15,885 nt of DNA from an uncultured Christensenellaceae bacterium (GCA_910587025.1 CAJUKR010000041.1:1-15885), one strand, 5' to 3'; positions 1-9,365 are shown, numbered from the stretch's first letter. Numbers and translations are program-made. The notes: generated by a model not told the origin, from the sequence alone.

Positions 1-41
1 CGAGATCTACACTCTTTCCCTACACGACGCTCTTCCGATCT
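1..41 (+). other. Illumina TruSeq P5 adapter (artefact)
   Basis: These bases match the 3' portion of the standard Illumina TruSeq universal (P5) adapter, ending in the well-known CTCTTCCGATCT junction. This is untrimmed library sequence, not genome. True genomic sequence begins at about position 42. The reading frame of the first gene happens to stay open through the adapter, so an automatic gene caller could extend a false N-terminus into it. Confidence 0.98.
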
Positions 42-43
42 CG

Positions 44-2818
44 GCGCACATAATTTCGTTGGATATAAAAAAAGAGTACAGATCGAATTTCAGAACCAAA
101 TACTCTAATTATGCGTATTTTTTGGATCAGGTGCGAGGCACCGATAAAAAACTCAATTTTTATTTCGTCGATGACCAAATCATTTCCGGCGCGACGTTTT
201 ATCGTGCAAAGTCGCTTATAACATCTTTGATGCGCGAGTATGAGAACGATAAGTGCTTAAATATTTTTGCGGGCATTTTTGTGTTGATTAACAGAATGTC
301 TAAAGAGACTAAACGCGATTACATTTCCGATGCTAATAAGTTTTTTTCGCTTATAGATATTTTTATACCGTCCATAAGAAGTTACGGTGATTCGTGCCCC
401 ATATGCAAGCTTAATAAGGATGCTGAAGAATATCAACAAAAGAGCGCTCTGAGCAGTTCGGCGTATCACTGGTCGCATAGGCGCGAGCATCACTGTATAA
501 AGACGCTCGATGATGTAAAAGAACAGCAAAAGAACAGAAATGAAAAGAACGAAAGTGGATTGTCCGATAGACATTTTATCAGATTGGCAGTGGAAAACAC
601 TCTTTGGGGTGGATTCTTAGAAAAAGGCCAAAAGGGGAGAAAAGATAAAATTGTAAAAGGCATAAGCGAATACCAATCGAAAGAAGAAGTGTTGACATTC
701 TTTTCCGAAGTAGTAAATTGTAACAAATATTATGAAAGCGTAGAATTAATGATTTCTTTTTTTAAGGCAATTTCGCGAGCGTTTATCTATTACCGAGAGA
801 ATGCTAAAAAAGCCGCTTTAAAGATATTGATTTCGTTCATACAATATTTGACCGAGAACGGCAATTCGACAAAAAAAGGAATAACGATCGACGGCGTGCG
901 TTTTGAGGATATTAATATAAAGTCGAATTGTGAAAGATACTCTTTGCTTGTTATATTGATAAATGCCCTAGCATCCATCGATTCGACATATTTGCTCAGC
1001 GCCGACAGAATATTGAGCATTTATAATTGCGTGTTAGATTGGCAGAATGGTGCCGAAATTTATTTGTGCAGTTCGACACAGGACACAGAGAAGAGCCGAA
1101 GCGATCTCTGTCGATTTATCGATAGCAGTAAGTATGTTTTGAGATGGCGTGTGGCAGAAGGCAATCAGACAAATGAATATCAAGTTGAAAGCTTTTATTC
1201 CGTTATCCTCAACGCTTATAAACGCATAATATGCGGAATAAGCGGTGAGCAAAAGCTTAATAAATTCAATCAAATGTTGAAAGAATACGGCAACATGCTC
1301 TATCGAGATAAAAGTAAGCGTATTATTGTCTGTGCGAGCGAGGAAGAGTCCGAGGATCTTGAAAAATGCGAGTTGTATAATTTGACGTTGCTGAAGGCGA
1401 TGATGTTGGAAAGCGTCAACGAAATAGAAAGCTTAAAGGATATTGATGCCGTCGACAAGGTGGAAAAATATAAAAGCTGTGCACAAGCGTTAGTTGGTGA
1501 AATAAATACAGACGGCACGGAAGACACTTTAAAATTGACATTTTACTATTATGACGCGTTTTTCGGCGATTGTTTTATCGAGATGAAAGGCGACGCACGT
1601 AAGAGAAAATTAGCGGATATCTTTGGCTTTGATCAAAAAACGCAGGACTTGGCAATAAAAAATTCTCTATTGGCTAACGGATTTTATCATGTCTCCGAAA
1701 AGGATAAGTGGATGGTCGATTTGCGCCATTTTGAAAGCGACTTCGCCGAGGGAATTTCTTCGGGCAATGATGAGAAATACATGTGTTTGTTATTCGAGTT
1801 CGAGTCGAAAGGAGAAGATGATGAGGCAAAAAAAACTTTTGCTCAAATAGAAGCCGTTAAAAATATTTTAAAGTACAGATATTGGCTGACGGAGGATATT
1901 GACAGGGATATACGTATAGGATCGATAAAATCGTCTATTCAGGCAAAGAAAGCAAAGAGTTTATTGGATTCCGGCAAGACGGTTATGCATGGCGGGAATG
2001 CAGATCTCATACAAATTTTACAGACGACGTACGGCGAAATTAAAGATTGCCGCACAAAGTCGAGGTATGACTTTGTGCGTATTTGCGATATGGCAAATTC
2101 CATGATGAATATGCTTATATCGTATGCCAATATTCATATCGTGAACGAAGACTATTTTGCGATGGGCAAATCTGCCCGTGGGCCATTTCTGCGCGAAGTT
2201 AAGTATCTGAACAATCTAAATGATGACGAGCAGGTACATCAACGGAGACTTTTATATGAGTACTTCAAAGAAATTACTAACTGCGAATCAAGCTATTTGA
2301 AGCACGTTGTTAAAAAAGCGGAGCGGAATGACGTCCAAACGATCGAAGTAAAGTTTTGTTCGGCAGATCAAGACGCGGACGGAACGAATGACATCGAAGA
2401 CTGTTTAGATAAAATAACCATGTTTCCGTGCATGTTTAATAGGACGGTGCCCGAAGAGTCGTGTGTATTTTTTATTGCTATTATCGATTTGTTTTTACGC
2501 AATGCCGCCAAACACGGCAAATCGGACGACCATAAGATTAAAGTTGGACTGAATATTTCCGAGTTGAACTCAGAAGCCGAAACCGGATATAGTTTATCAT
2601 TGATAAACGAAAAACGCGACGAAGCTCTTGGCGACAAAAACCCCATAACATGGAAGGTTTTGGAGTACTTCAGCGGACTGAAAAAATTGGAGGGACTCTT
2701 AGACGGGTTTACTATTGAACGAACGCCACCGAAAGAAGAAGGCGATATATTTACGGCAACATTGTCATGTAAATGTAAAAAAGAAGAAAGCCCTTTACTT
2801 GATATAATATTCAATTAG
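44..2818 (+). CDS. Phosphoribosyltransferase / histidine-kinase-like sensor protein, N-terminus missing
   Basis: The frame is open from the first genomic bases, so the real start lies off the contig. A TTG at 59 could be called as a start, but it has no ribosome binding site and cuts into a fold. Numbering from that TTG (919 residues), residues 34-46 read FYFVDDQIISGAT, a PRPP-binding loop of the type I phosphoribosyltransferase fold, so most of the upstream PRTase fold is lost. CPIC (113-116) and HHC (144-146) could form a small zinc site. A long helical middle follows. Residues 572-640 resemble the sensor-to-kinase linker of histidine kinases, and H644 (MHGGN) is a possible phosphoacceptor. 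Residues 807-820 (AIIDLFLRNAAKHG) match a GHKL ATPase N-box, but no clear DxGxG box follows. PRTase domains fused to signalling modules are known from predicted bacterial conflict systems. The role as sensor/kinase of the operon is inferred. The next gene starts 20 nt downstream. The A/T-rich codon use differs from the core genes at 5455-14382. Confidence 0.72.
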   Translation, partial: AHIISLDIKKEYRSNFRTKYSNYAYFLDQVRGTDKKLNFYFVDDQIISGATFYRAKSLITSLMREYENDKCLNIFAGIFVLINRMSKETKRDYISDANKFFSLIDIFIPSIRSYGDSCPICKLNKDAEEYQQKSALSSSAYHWSHRREHHCIKTLDDVKEQQKNRNEKNESGLSDRHFIRLAVENTLWGGFLEKGQKGRKDKIVKGISEYQSKEEVLTFFSEVVNCNKYYESVELMISFFKAISRAFIYYRENAKKAALKILISFIQYLTENGNSTKKGITIDGVRFEDINIKSNCERYSLLVILINALASIDSTYLLSADRILSIYNCVLDWQNGAEIYLCSSTQDTEKSRSDLCRFIDSSKYVLRWRVAEGNQTNEYQVESFYSVILNAYKRIICGISGEQKLNKFNQMLKEYGNMLYRDKSKRIIVCASEEESEDLEKCELYNLTLLKAMMLESVNEIESLKDIDAVDKVEKYKSCAQALVGEINTDGTEDTLKLTFYYYDAFFGDCFIEMKGDARKRKLADIFGFDQKTQDLAIKNSLLANGFYHVSEKDKWMVDLRHFESDFAEGISSGNDEKYMCLLFEFESKGEDDEAKKTFAQIEAVKNILKYRYWLTEDIDRDIRIGSIKSSIQAKKAKSLLDSGKTVMHGGNADLIQILQTTYGEIKDCRTKSRYDFVRICDMANSMMNMLISYANIHIVNEDYFAMGKSARGPFLREVKYLNNLNDDEQVHQRRLLYEYFKEITNCESSYLKHVVKKAERNDVQTIEVKFCSADQDADGTNDIEDCLDKITMFPCMFNRTVPEESCVFFIAIIDLFLRNAAKHGKSDDHKIKVGLNISELNSEAETGYSLSLINEKRDEALGDKNPITWKVLEYFSGLKKLEGLLDGFTIERTPPKEEGDIFTATLSCKCKKEESPLLDIIFN

Positions 2819-2824
2819 CCCATC

Positions 2825-2831
2825 GGGAGGT
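2825..2831 (+). promoter_or_regulatory. Ribosome binding site of receiver-like gene
   Basis: GGGAGGT lies 7 nt before the ATG at 2839. It is a strong Shine-Dalgarno in the short gap after the first gene, which supports this start and translation from one operon mRNA. Confidence 0.75.
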
Positions 2832-2838
2832 AATAAAA

Positions 2839-3609
2839 ATGGGAGACTCTAATAAAAAGCAATGCATTGTTTTTATCGACGACAGGAAAGAGGTCAATGA
2901 ATGTCAGGCGAAATGTTTAGCAGAAGATATCTTAAAACTGACGCCCGAAGGCGGTAACGGAAACAGCCGATCGGAAGATCCCGTAGACGGCTGTGACTAC
3001 ACGGTTTTTCGAAAATGTAAGATTGTCGAAGACAGGGATTTGGATATAATTTTACTGTCGGTATGTTTGTACACTCAAGATATAGCGAATGCAAAGAATA
3101 TGAATCAAAAAGAAATGAAAAAGGTACAAGATAAATTAGCTGAAATTAAAAACGATTATTCGACCGTGCTTCCCGTAGTAGACGTGTGTTTGGCAAAAGA
3201 TAGTGTGAGGCTTGATGGTGCATGGGATATAAAGGATTTTATCGAATTTTTCAAAAAGCTTAATAATTTCCCTATCAAGCTTCTTGTTTCCGGTAATACT
3301 CGGGCGCTCGACCAAGATGATTTTAATTCTTTAAAGATGGAAAATACTTTATTCACGCTGAGGCCGATTGAGAGAGACTTGGGAAACGGAATTGAACTCG
3401 ACAAAAACGAAAGTTGGCGGTCTACTGTCGAAGACGCATTTTTTAGCAAAATATTACAAGAGTATAAAGCCCAAAAAGAAGAAGAATTCGAAACCTTTTC
3501 TATGGCGGCGAAAGAGATTATCGTGAAACTAATACATGCGAGTACAAAATACGACAAATTTTTCTCTACGATATTTGTTGCAAACGAAATTTTATATTAC
3601 TTTCAGTAG
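2839..3609 (+). CDS. Response-regulator receiver-like protein
   Basis: A 256-residue protein with the landmarks of a CheY-type receiver domain. The acidic pair is D14-D15 in IVFIDD, the candidate phosphoacceptor is D115 in LPVVDVCL, S151 in LLVSG sits at the Ser/Thr position, and R175-P176 replaces the usual Lys-Pro at the end of the last strand. An insertion of roughly 50 residues (about 30-100) makes it longer than a canonical 120-residue receiver. Residues 190-256 form a helical tail with no DNA-binding domain I can recognise. It therefore probably acts as a phosphorelay partner or protein-interaction module rather than a transcription factor. It sits between the PRTase/kinase-like gene and the DUF2971 gene, 20 and 15 nt from them, so the natural partner for phosphotransfer is the upstream protein. 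The loss of Lys may mean altered or no switch activity. Family assignment is by motif only. Confidence 0.68.
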   Translation: MGDSNKKQCIVFIDDRKEVNECQAKCLAEDILKLTPEGGNGNSRSEDPVDGCDYTVFRKCKIVEDRDLDIILLSVCLYTQDIANAKNMNQKEMKKVQDKLAEIKNDYSTVLPVVDVCLAKDSVRLDGAWDIKDFIEFFKKLNNFPIKLLVSGNTRALDQDDFNSLKMENTLFTLRPIERDLGNGIELDKNESWRSTVEDAFFSKILQEYKAQKEEEFETFSMAAKEIIVKLIHASTKYDKFFSTIFVANEILYYFQ

Positions 3610-3624
3610 ATAGGAAATATAATA

Positions 3625-4710
3625 ATGGAAAATTTTTTGAATGAACAACAGTGGAAAGCAGTTACTAAGGCTATAAAAGAACTGTCAGAAGAGGATCGTC
3701 CGAGCGCGTGTTGGCATTATACAACATTGAGCGCATTAAATGATATAATTAAAAATTCGCGCGAAAGGATAAATCACTTTGGGGTAAATTACTTTAATAC
3801 CGCAACATTTTGGGCAAGTAATATAAGATACCTAAATGATGAGCAGGAATTTAAGGATGGTATTTCTAAGTTGCGTGAATATAAGTACGATGATGTTGTT
3901 GATAAATGCATGGATAATGTATATCTTATTTCGTTTTGCGGCGATGGGGATCTTCTCAGCCAATGGAAGTATTACGGAAAGGAAAGCGGCATCGCAGTCA
4001 AGTTAAATTTTGACTGCGTTAGGTATAAATATTGGAAAGAGGTCAAGCAGGGATCGAATTTGGATGACCCTCTTTTTTTGATAGCGAAAGTAACGCCTGA
4101 AGAACAGTATGATGATCAGACGCGCCCGATCAAAGTAAAATATGAAGATAGAAAAAAGAAGAATTATTATAAAATGCTTAAGAATATGCAGGCAATACGT
4201 AACGCGCCCTCATTGATCCCTAATTTATTTGTGCCGTTCTGCAAGCACAGCGGATTTTCGGAAGAGAATGAAAGCAGGTTGGTTTTTTATGCGCATCAAT
4301 TTGGAGTGTATAAGATAGGCGATAATATTATAGTTCCAGATATCGTTTATAATTTAGGAAAATCGACCGTAAAGCCGGCGCTTCAAGTGCATATGAAAGC
4401 GGAGACCGAGAAGAATTTGATAGATCAAATAGTTGTTGGCCCTGGATATAATCAAAATCTTGTCTTTAATGCGCTTATACATATGTTCGATCGAAGCAAT
4501 TATCACTTTTTCGATATAGATGATCCGATTCCGGAAGATAAAATAAAGAAATCGCCGTCGTTAGAAGCCTTTCTTGAAGAGAAATCAGATTATTTGGTGC
4601 ATCGTGTTGATATCGAAACGCAAAACGGTAAACCCAAAAATCGTCTTGCTTATAAATGCGAGAATGGAATAGTTATTATGAAATCGTCCATTCCGTTTCG
4701 CGGGAATTAA
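3625..4710 (+). CDS. DUF2971 family protein, putative effector
   Basis: A 361-residue protein with the full set of DUF2971 motifs: WHYTTLSAL (30-38), ASNIRYLNDEQEF (64-76), LISFCGDGDLLSQWKYYG (101-118), FCKHSGFSEENESRLVF (205-221) and IVVGPGYNQ (269-277). The ATG at 3625 is preceded by a weak AGGAAA and lies 15 nt after the receiver gene, as in a single operon. DUF2971 proteins are widespread in accessory and defence-type neighbourhoods. I know of no firmly proven biochemical activity. The N-terminal His-Tyr-Thr followed by a Ser-rich and then a Glu-containing motif recalls the order of catalytic residues in ADP-ribosyltransferase folds, but that is inference. As the last gene of a sensor-receiver-X operon, it is the best candidate for the output or toxic component. 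No signal peptide or membrane segment is visible. Confidence 0.78.
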   Translation: MENFLNEQQWKAVTKAIKELSEEDRPSACWHYTTLSALNDIIKNSRERINHFGVNYFNTATFWASNIRYLNDEQEFKDGISKLREYKYDDVVDKCMDNVYLISFCGDGDLLSQWKYYGKESGIAVKLNFDCVRYKYWKEVKQGSNLDDPLFLIAKVTPEEQYDDQTRPIKVKYEDRKKKNYYKMLKNMQAIRNAPSLIPNLFVPFCKHSGFSEENESRLVFYAHQFGVYKIGDNIIVPDIVYNLGKSTVKPALQVHMKAETEKNLIDQIVVGPGYNQNLVFNALIHMFDRSNYHFFDIDDPIPEDKIKKSPSLEAFLEEKSDYLVHRVDIETQNGKPKNRLAYKCENGIVIMKSSIPFRGN

Positions 4711-4820
4711 GATAATATTGAGATTAACTTCGTCGTTGATATTTTAATCTAGTAGAATTGGTTTTGAACTCTCAAATACGTTATGTCGCTGCACCATACC
4801 AGATTAGGCGCACTTTGCGT

Positions 4821-4846
4821 AAACGCTTGCTTTAAGACGTTTTTTT
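4821..4846 (+). terminator. Intrinsic terminator of the three-gene operon
   Basis: AAACGCTT pairs with AAG-A-CGTTT, giving eight base pairs with one bulged A around a GCTTT loop, followed by a run of seven T. It lies about 110 nt after the DUF2971 stop. The stem is weak but well placed as the operon end. Confidence 0.55.
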
Positions 4847-4863
4847 GTATCTAAAGCTGTTGA

Positions 4864-5175
4864 ATATGTGAAAAAATTTGCAATGATGCTAAGAGACGTT
4901 ATATAGAACAAAAACTAAACGGGATAGAGAATTATTACAGAAAATGGGGATGTCTTCTGTTAGTTTTGGGAGAAGGCTTTTTTAGAAGTGAAATGTGGCC
5001 TGGGATATCAAATAAAAAGATTTCGACATATGAGTATAATCCTATATATCATCCGGAACAAATTGATATTGGGGAGAAAGGATTTTCAGTTCTTTTTCGG
5101 TTAGAAACATCGAACGTAAAAGTTTTTAGAATACATATAATGATGAAGTCCCGGACTATGTGTAAAATCGTTTGA
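4864..5175 (+). other. Unrecognised open frame, possible gene remnant
   Basis: This frame is open from just after a TGA at 4861 to the stop at 5173-5175, about 103 codons. No ATG with a ribosome binding site is seen; the only near-start is a TTG at 4966 without Shine-Dalgarno. The translation has mixed, protein-like composition (for example YYRKWGCLLLVLGEGFF and YEYNPIYHPEQIDIGEKGF), but I recognise no family. It could be the decayed C-terminal part of an accessory gene or chance. The rest of the roughly 740-nt gap between the DUF2971 gene and dgt holds the two terminators, a T-box-like motif and the dgt promoter, and nothing else I can support. Confidence 0.2.
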
Positions 5176-5280
5176 TTAGAAGTTCGTTATGGTTATTAAC
5201 GATACAGAAGCGGGAGACCCCCGAATACACACGGTGGTACAAGCGAATATTCGCAAACCTCGTAAATAATTACCATCGAG

Positions 5281-5317
5281 AAAAAGTCGCGACAGTATGA
5301 TGCTGTCGCGACTTTTT
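5281..5317. terminator. Bidirectional intrinsic terminator
   Basis: A perfect 15-bp inverted repeat, AAAAAGTCGCGACAG and its complement, surrounds a 7-nt loop (TATGATG). It has A5 on the left and T5 on the right, so it can stop transcription from either side. It insulates the housekeeping operon promoter from the accessory region upstream. Confidence 0.92.
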
Positions 5318-5359
5318 ACGAAATTTTATAATTTTCCTTGCGTATCGTTACCGTCGGGG

Positions 5360-5388
5360 TTGACATACCGCCGAAATCGTGCTATAAT
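5360..5388 (+). promoter_or_regulatory. Consensus sigma-A promoter of the dgt-dnaG-rpoD operon
   Basis: TTGACA (5360-5365) and TATAAT (5383-5388) are separated by exactly 17 bp, a perfect match to the primary-sigma consensus. The start of transcription is expected near 5395, giving a leader of about 60 nt before the dgt ATG. It lies just downstream of the bidirectional terminator. Confidence 0.92.
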
Positions 5389-5454
5389 GACAAAACGGAT
5401 TTTAATCGGGTGTAAGTTTGCCCGAAAAGGCATGTCCGTTAGGATAAGGTCGGA

Positions 5455-6459
5455 ATGGACTACAGAAAAGTCGTGTATGAAATAGAGGAAAAATTCCTGT
5501 CGCCTTACGCCTGTTTTTCGGAGAAAACAAAGGGGCGCAGATTTCCGATTACGCCGCAGACCGTTAGAACCGAGTTTCAGCGCGACCGCGACCGTATCGT
5601 GCACAGTAAGTCGTTCCGCCGTCTGAAGCATAAGACGCAGGTTTTTCTCGCGCCTGAGGGCGATCATTACCGTACCCGTCTCACTCACACGCTTGAGGTC
5701 AGTCAGATAGCGCGCGTTCTTTCGCGTACGCTTCGCCTTAACGAGGATCTTACCGAAGCCGTAAGCCTCGGCCACGATCTCGGGCATACTCCGTTCGGTC
5801 ATGCGGGTGAGCGTGCTCTCGACGCCAAAATGAAAAACGAGGGCGGATTCAGTCATGCGGCGCAGTCGCTTCGTATCGTAGACGTTCTCGAGTATGACGG
5901 CAAAGGAATGAATCTGACGTTCGAAGTACGCGACGGGATACTCAATCACAGACGCAGCGGAAAACCGGCTACTCTCGAAGGCAAAGTCGTTTGCCTGAGC
6001 GATCAGATAGCATATCTCAATCACGACGTGGACGACGCGATACGCGGAGGAGTGCTGTCCGAAAGCGATTTGCCCGATGCCGTGAGAGACGCTTTCGGGA
6101 ATACGCACGGCAAACGTATCGACGCAATGATCACCGACGTTATCTCGAACAGTTACGGCAAAAACGACGTGAGCATGAGCGCCGCCGCGAAATCGGCTAT
6201 GGAATGTTTTCGCTCGTTTATGTTCGGCAGAGTGTATTCGTCGTCGCTTGCGAAGTCCGAAGAACCCAAAGTCGAGGAAATGATAGATATGCTGTTCGAC
6301 CGATTGCTTGCGAATCCGAGTATGTTGCCGGAGTATATCCGTGCGCTCGATGCGTCGGATAAGCAGAAAGTCTGCGATTACATAGCGACGATGAGCGACA
6401 CTTATCTCGTACGTGTGTTCGAGGAGATATTTATTCCCAAGGGGTGGGCTAAGGTATAA
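5455..6459 (+). CDS. dgt: Deoxyguanosinetriphosphate triphosphohydrolase-like HD protein
   Basis: A 334-residue HD-superfamily phosphohydrolase of the dNTP triphosphohydrolase type, which splits dGTP (or other dNTPs) to the deoxynucleoside and triphosphate. The metal ligands fit H78 (RTRLTHTLEV), H107-D108 (SLGHDLGHTPFGHAGE) and D183 (LSDQIAYLNHD). The N-terminal FRRLKHKTQVF (54-64) and DHYRTRLTHT are family hallmarks. Length matches the shorter Firmicutes-type enzyme (about 330-340 residues) rather than E. coli Dgt (about 500), so it belongs to the dGTPase-like group and substrate range is uncertain. The ATG at 5455 follows AAGGT (5446-5450). It is the first gene of an operon with dnaG 9 nt downstream, an arrangement common in Clostridia that links dNTP pools to replication. 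Confidence 0.92.
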   Translation: MDYRKVVYEIEEKFLSPYACFSEKTKGRRFPITPQTVRTEFQRDRDRIVHSKSFRRLKHKTQVFLAPEGDHYRTRLTHTLEVSQIARVLSRTLRLNEDLTEAVSLGHDLGHTPFGHAGERALDAKMKNEGGFSHAAQSLRIVDVLEYDGKGMNLTFEVRDGILNHRRSGKPATLEGKVVCLSDQIAYLNHDVDDAIRGGVLSESDLPDAVRDAFGNTHGKRIDAMITDVISNSYGKNDVSMSAAAKSAMECFRSFMFGRVYSSSLAKSEEPKVEEMIDMLFDRLLANPSMLPEYIRALDASDKQKVCDYIATMSDTYLVRVFEEIFIPKGWAKV

Positions 6460-6468
6460 AACCGTAAA

Positions 6469-8255
6469 ATGGCAGAGCAGATGGAATTCAGCGAGTTTTG
6501 CAGTCGGCTTATCGAAAGAACCGACATAGTAAAACTTATATCACGTTATGCGCCTTTGCGGCGTATGGGCAACGGTTATAAGGCATGTTGTCCGTTTCAT
6601 AACGAAAAGACGCCGTCTTTTTCCGTCGATCCCGTAAAACAATTATACCACTGTTTCGGTTGCGGCAAGGGCGGCAACGCCATTACGTTCGTGTCCGATA
6701 TAGAGAGCATAGATCGTATCGATGCCATACGAATGCTTGCCGACGAAGCCAATATGGAGTTGCCTCGACTTACGGGCAGTCGCGCTCCCGGACTTACGAA
6801 GCAACAGCGTTCGAGATATTACGATCTCATGCGCGACGCGGCGCGGCATTACCACGATAACCTTAAATTACCTGTAGCCGAACGCGCCCGAGAGTACATC
6901 AAAAAGCGCGAGTTGCCGGATAATATAGTTACGAGGTTCGGTCTCGGCTATTCCGTAGGCTTTGACGAAATGATAAATTATCTGAAGTCGAAAGGGTATA
7001 CCGCTACGGAAATGAAAGCGGTCGGTATTGCCGATCAGCGCGGCGACAAATATTACGACGTTTTTCACGGCAGACTGATGTTTCCTATCATAAGCAATTT
7101 CGGACAAGTCGTGGCGTTCGGCGGACGCGTTCTCGAAAAGAGCGATTACGCAAAATACAGAAACTCGGCGCAGACTGAGATATTCGACAAATCGCGTACC
7201 GTTTACGCGCTTAATCTGCTCAAGAAAAAACGTACGTCGGGACCTATAGATTACGTCGTTATGTGCGAAGGCTATATGGACGTCATAGCGTTGCATAAAG
7301 CGGGCTTCGATACAGCCGTCGCGAGCATGGGAACGGCGCTCACGAGTCAGCAGGCGAAGCAGATAAAGAATTATTCGGATAAGGTGATCATCAGCTACGA
7401 CGGCGACGGAGCGGGTCAGAAGGCGACTATGCGCGGACTCGATATATTGCGCGAGTGCGGTCTGACCGTTAAGGTTGCGAGTCTTCCAGACGGACTCGAT
7501 CCCGACGATATAATAAATCGTTTCGGCGCGGATGCTTATAAAAAACTTCTCGACGAAGCGTTACCTTTGACCGAATATAAAATTCGGGCGTTGCGGTCTA
7601 AGTACGATCTTTCCGACCGTGACGAAAAAACGAAATATACCGCGGAAGCGGTGCGCGTCATACGCAGATTGGACAGCCCCGTCGAGATCGACGAATATCT
7701 TGGAGTTCTCAGCAAAGAAACAGGTTACGATATGTCGGTGCTTCGACGTCAGGCGGAAACAACAGCCGCGGTCGAAAACACTGCTTCGGAAATACAAAAA
7801 ACTCAGAACAGGAAAGATACCGAAACAACCGAAACGGATGTTACGGAAACGGACAAGACGGAAAATTATCTTCTTGCGGCGCTCGTCGCGGGAAAGGATT
7901 ACGTCGATCCCGCCGATTACGGCGAAATATTCCCGGACGGTTTCGGCAAAATGGTGACCGAATCGGTCACGGACAGTCGGTTGAAAGGATTGAAAGACGT
8001 GAGCGCGATGCTCTATTCGGATCTGCCCGAAAGCATGCAGAGCAAAATACCGCCCATAATAGATTTCGACTTCAAAAGGCTGGACAGCCGCGAAGTATAC
8101 GGGGCGTGCGTATTGAAACTCAAGTGCGACAGGTTGGAGCGGGAGAGCAACGAGCTTGCGCAAAAATACGACGAGAGCAAGGATATAACTTTTCTCACGC
8201 GCAGTAACGAACTGAAACGAAAGCTCAGGAAGCTTAGGGGACAAGGAGGCATAAA

Positions 8256-8259
<4 letters not shown>
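6469..8259 (+). CDS. dnaG: DNA primase DnaG
   Basis: A 596-residue bacterial primase that makes RNA primers for DNA replication at the fork together with the replicative helicase. The N-terminal CHC2 zinc-binding domain uses C41, H44, C62 and C65 (CPFHNEKTPSF ... YHCFGCGKGGN). The catalytic core carries HGRLMFPI (200-207) and KYRNSAQTEIF (229-239). The TOPRIM domain has E267 in CEGYMDV and the acidic D311 and D313 in SYDGDGAG. A lower-complexity T/E-rich linker (about 440-465) precedes a C-terminal helicase-interaction-type domain. The ATG at 6469 is 9 nt after dgt and lacks a strong Shine-Dalgarno. An in-frame ATG at 6481 is an alternative start, and coupling to dgt translation is likely. 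The gene ends in an ATGA overlap with rpoD. Confidence 0.97.

Positions 8260-9361
<1,102 letters not shown>

Positions 9362-9365
<4 letters not shown>

Noticed and set aside
59..61. TTG as start codon of the first gene
   Set aside because: The frame is open upstream to the adapter, no ribosome binding site precedes it, and the PRTase fold needs more N-terminal sequence. The gene is 5'-partial.
5205..5317. Calling a functional T-box riboswitch
   Set aside because: The GGTGGTAC core is suggestive, but no specifier stem or mutually exclusive antiterminator could be drawn, and the downstream gene is not an amino-acid gene. Kept only as a possible relic.
5326..6108. Long minus-strand open frame (260 codons) over dgt
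   Set aside because: It lies opposite the conserved HD-domain gene and has no family motif and no promoter; it is a shadow of the dgt codons.
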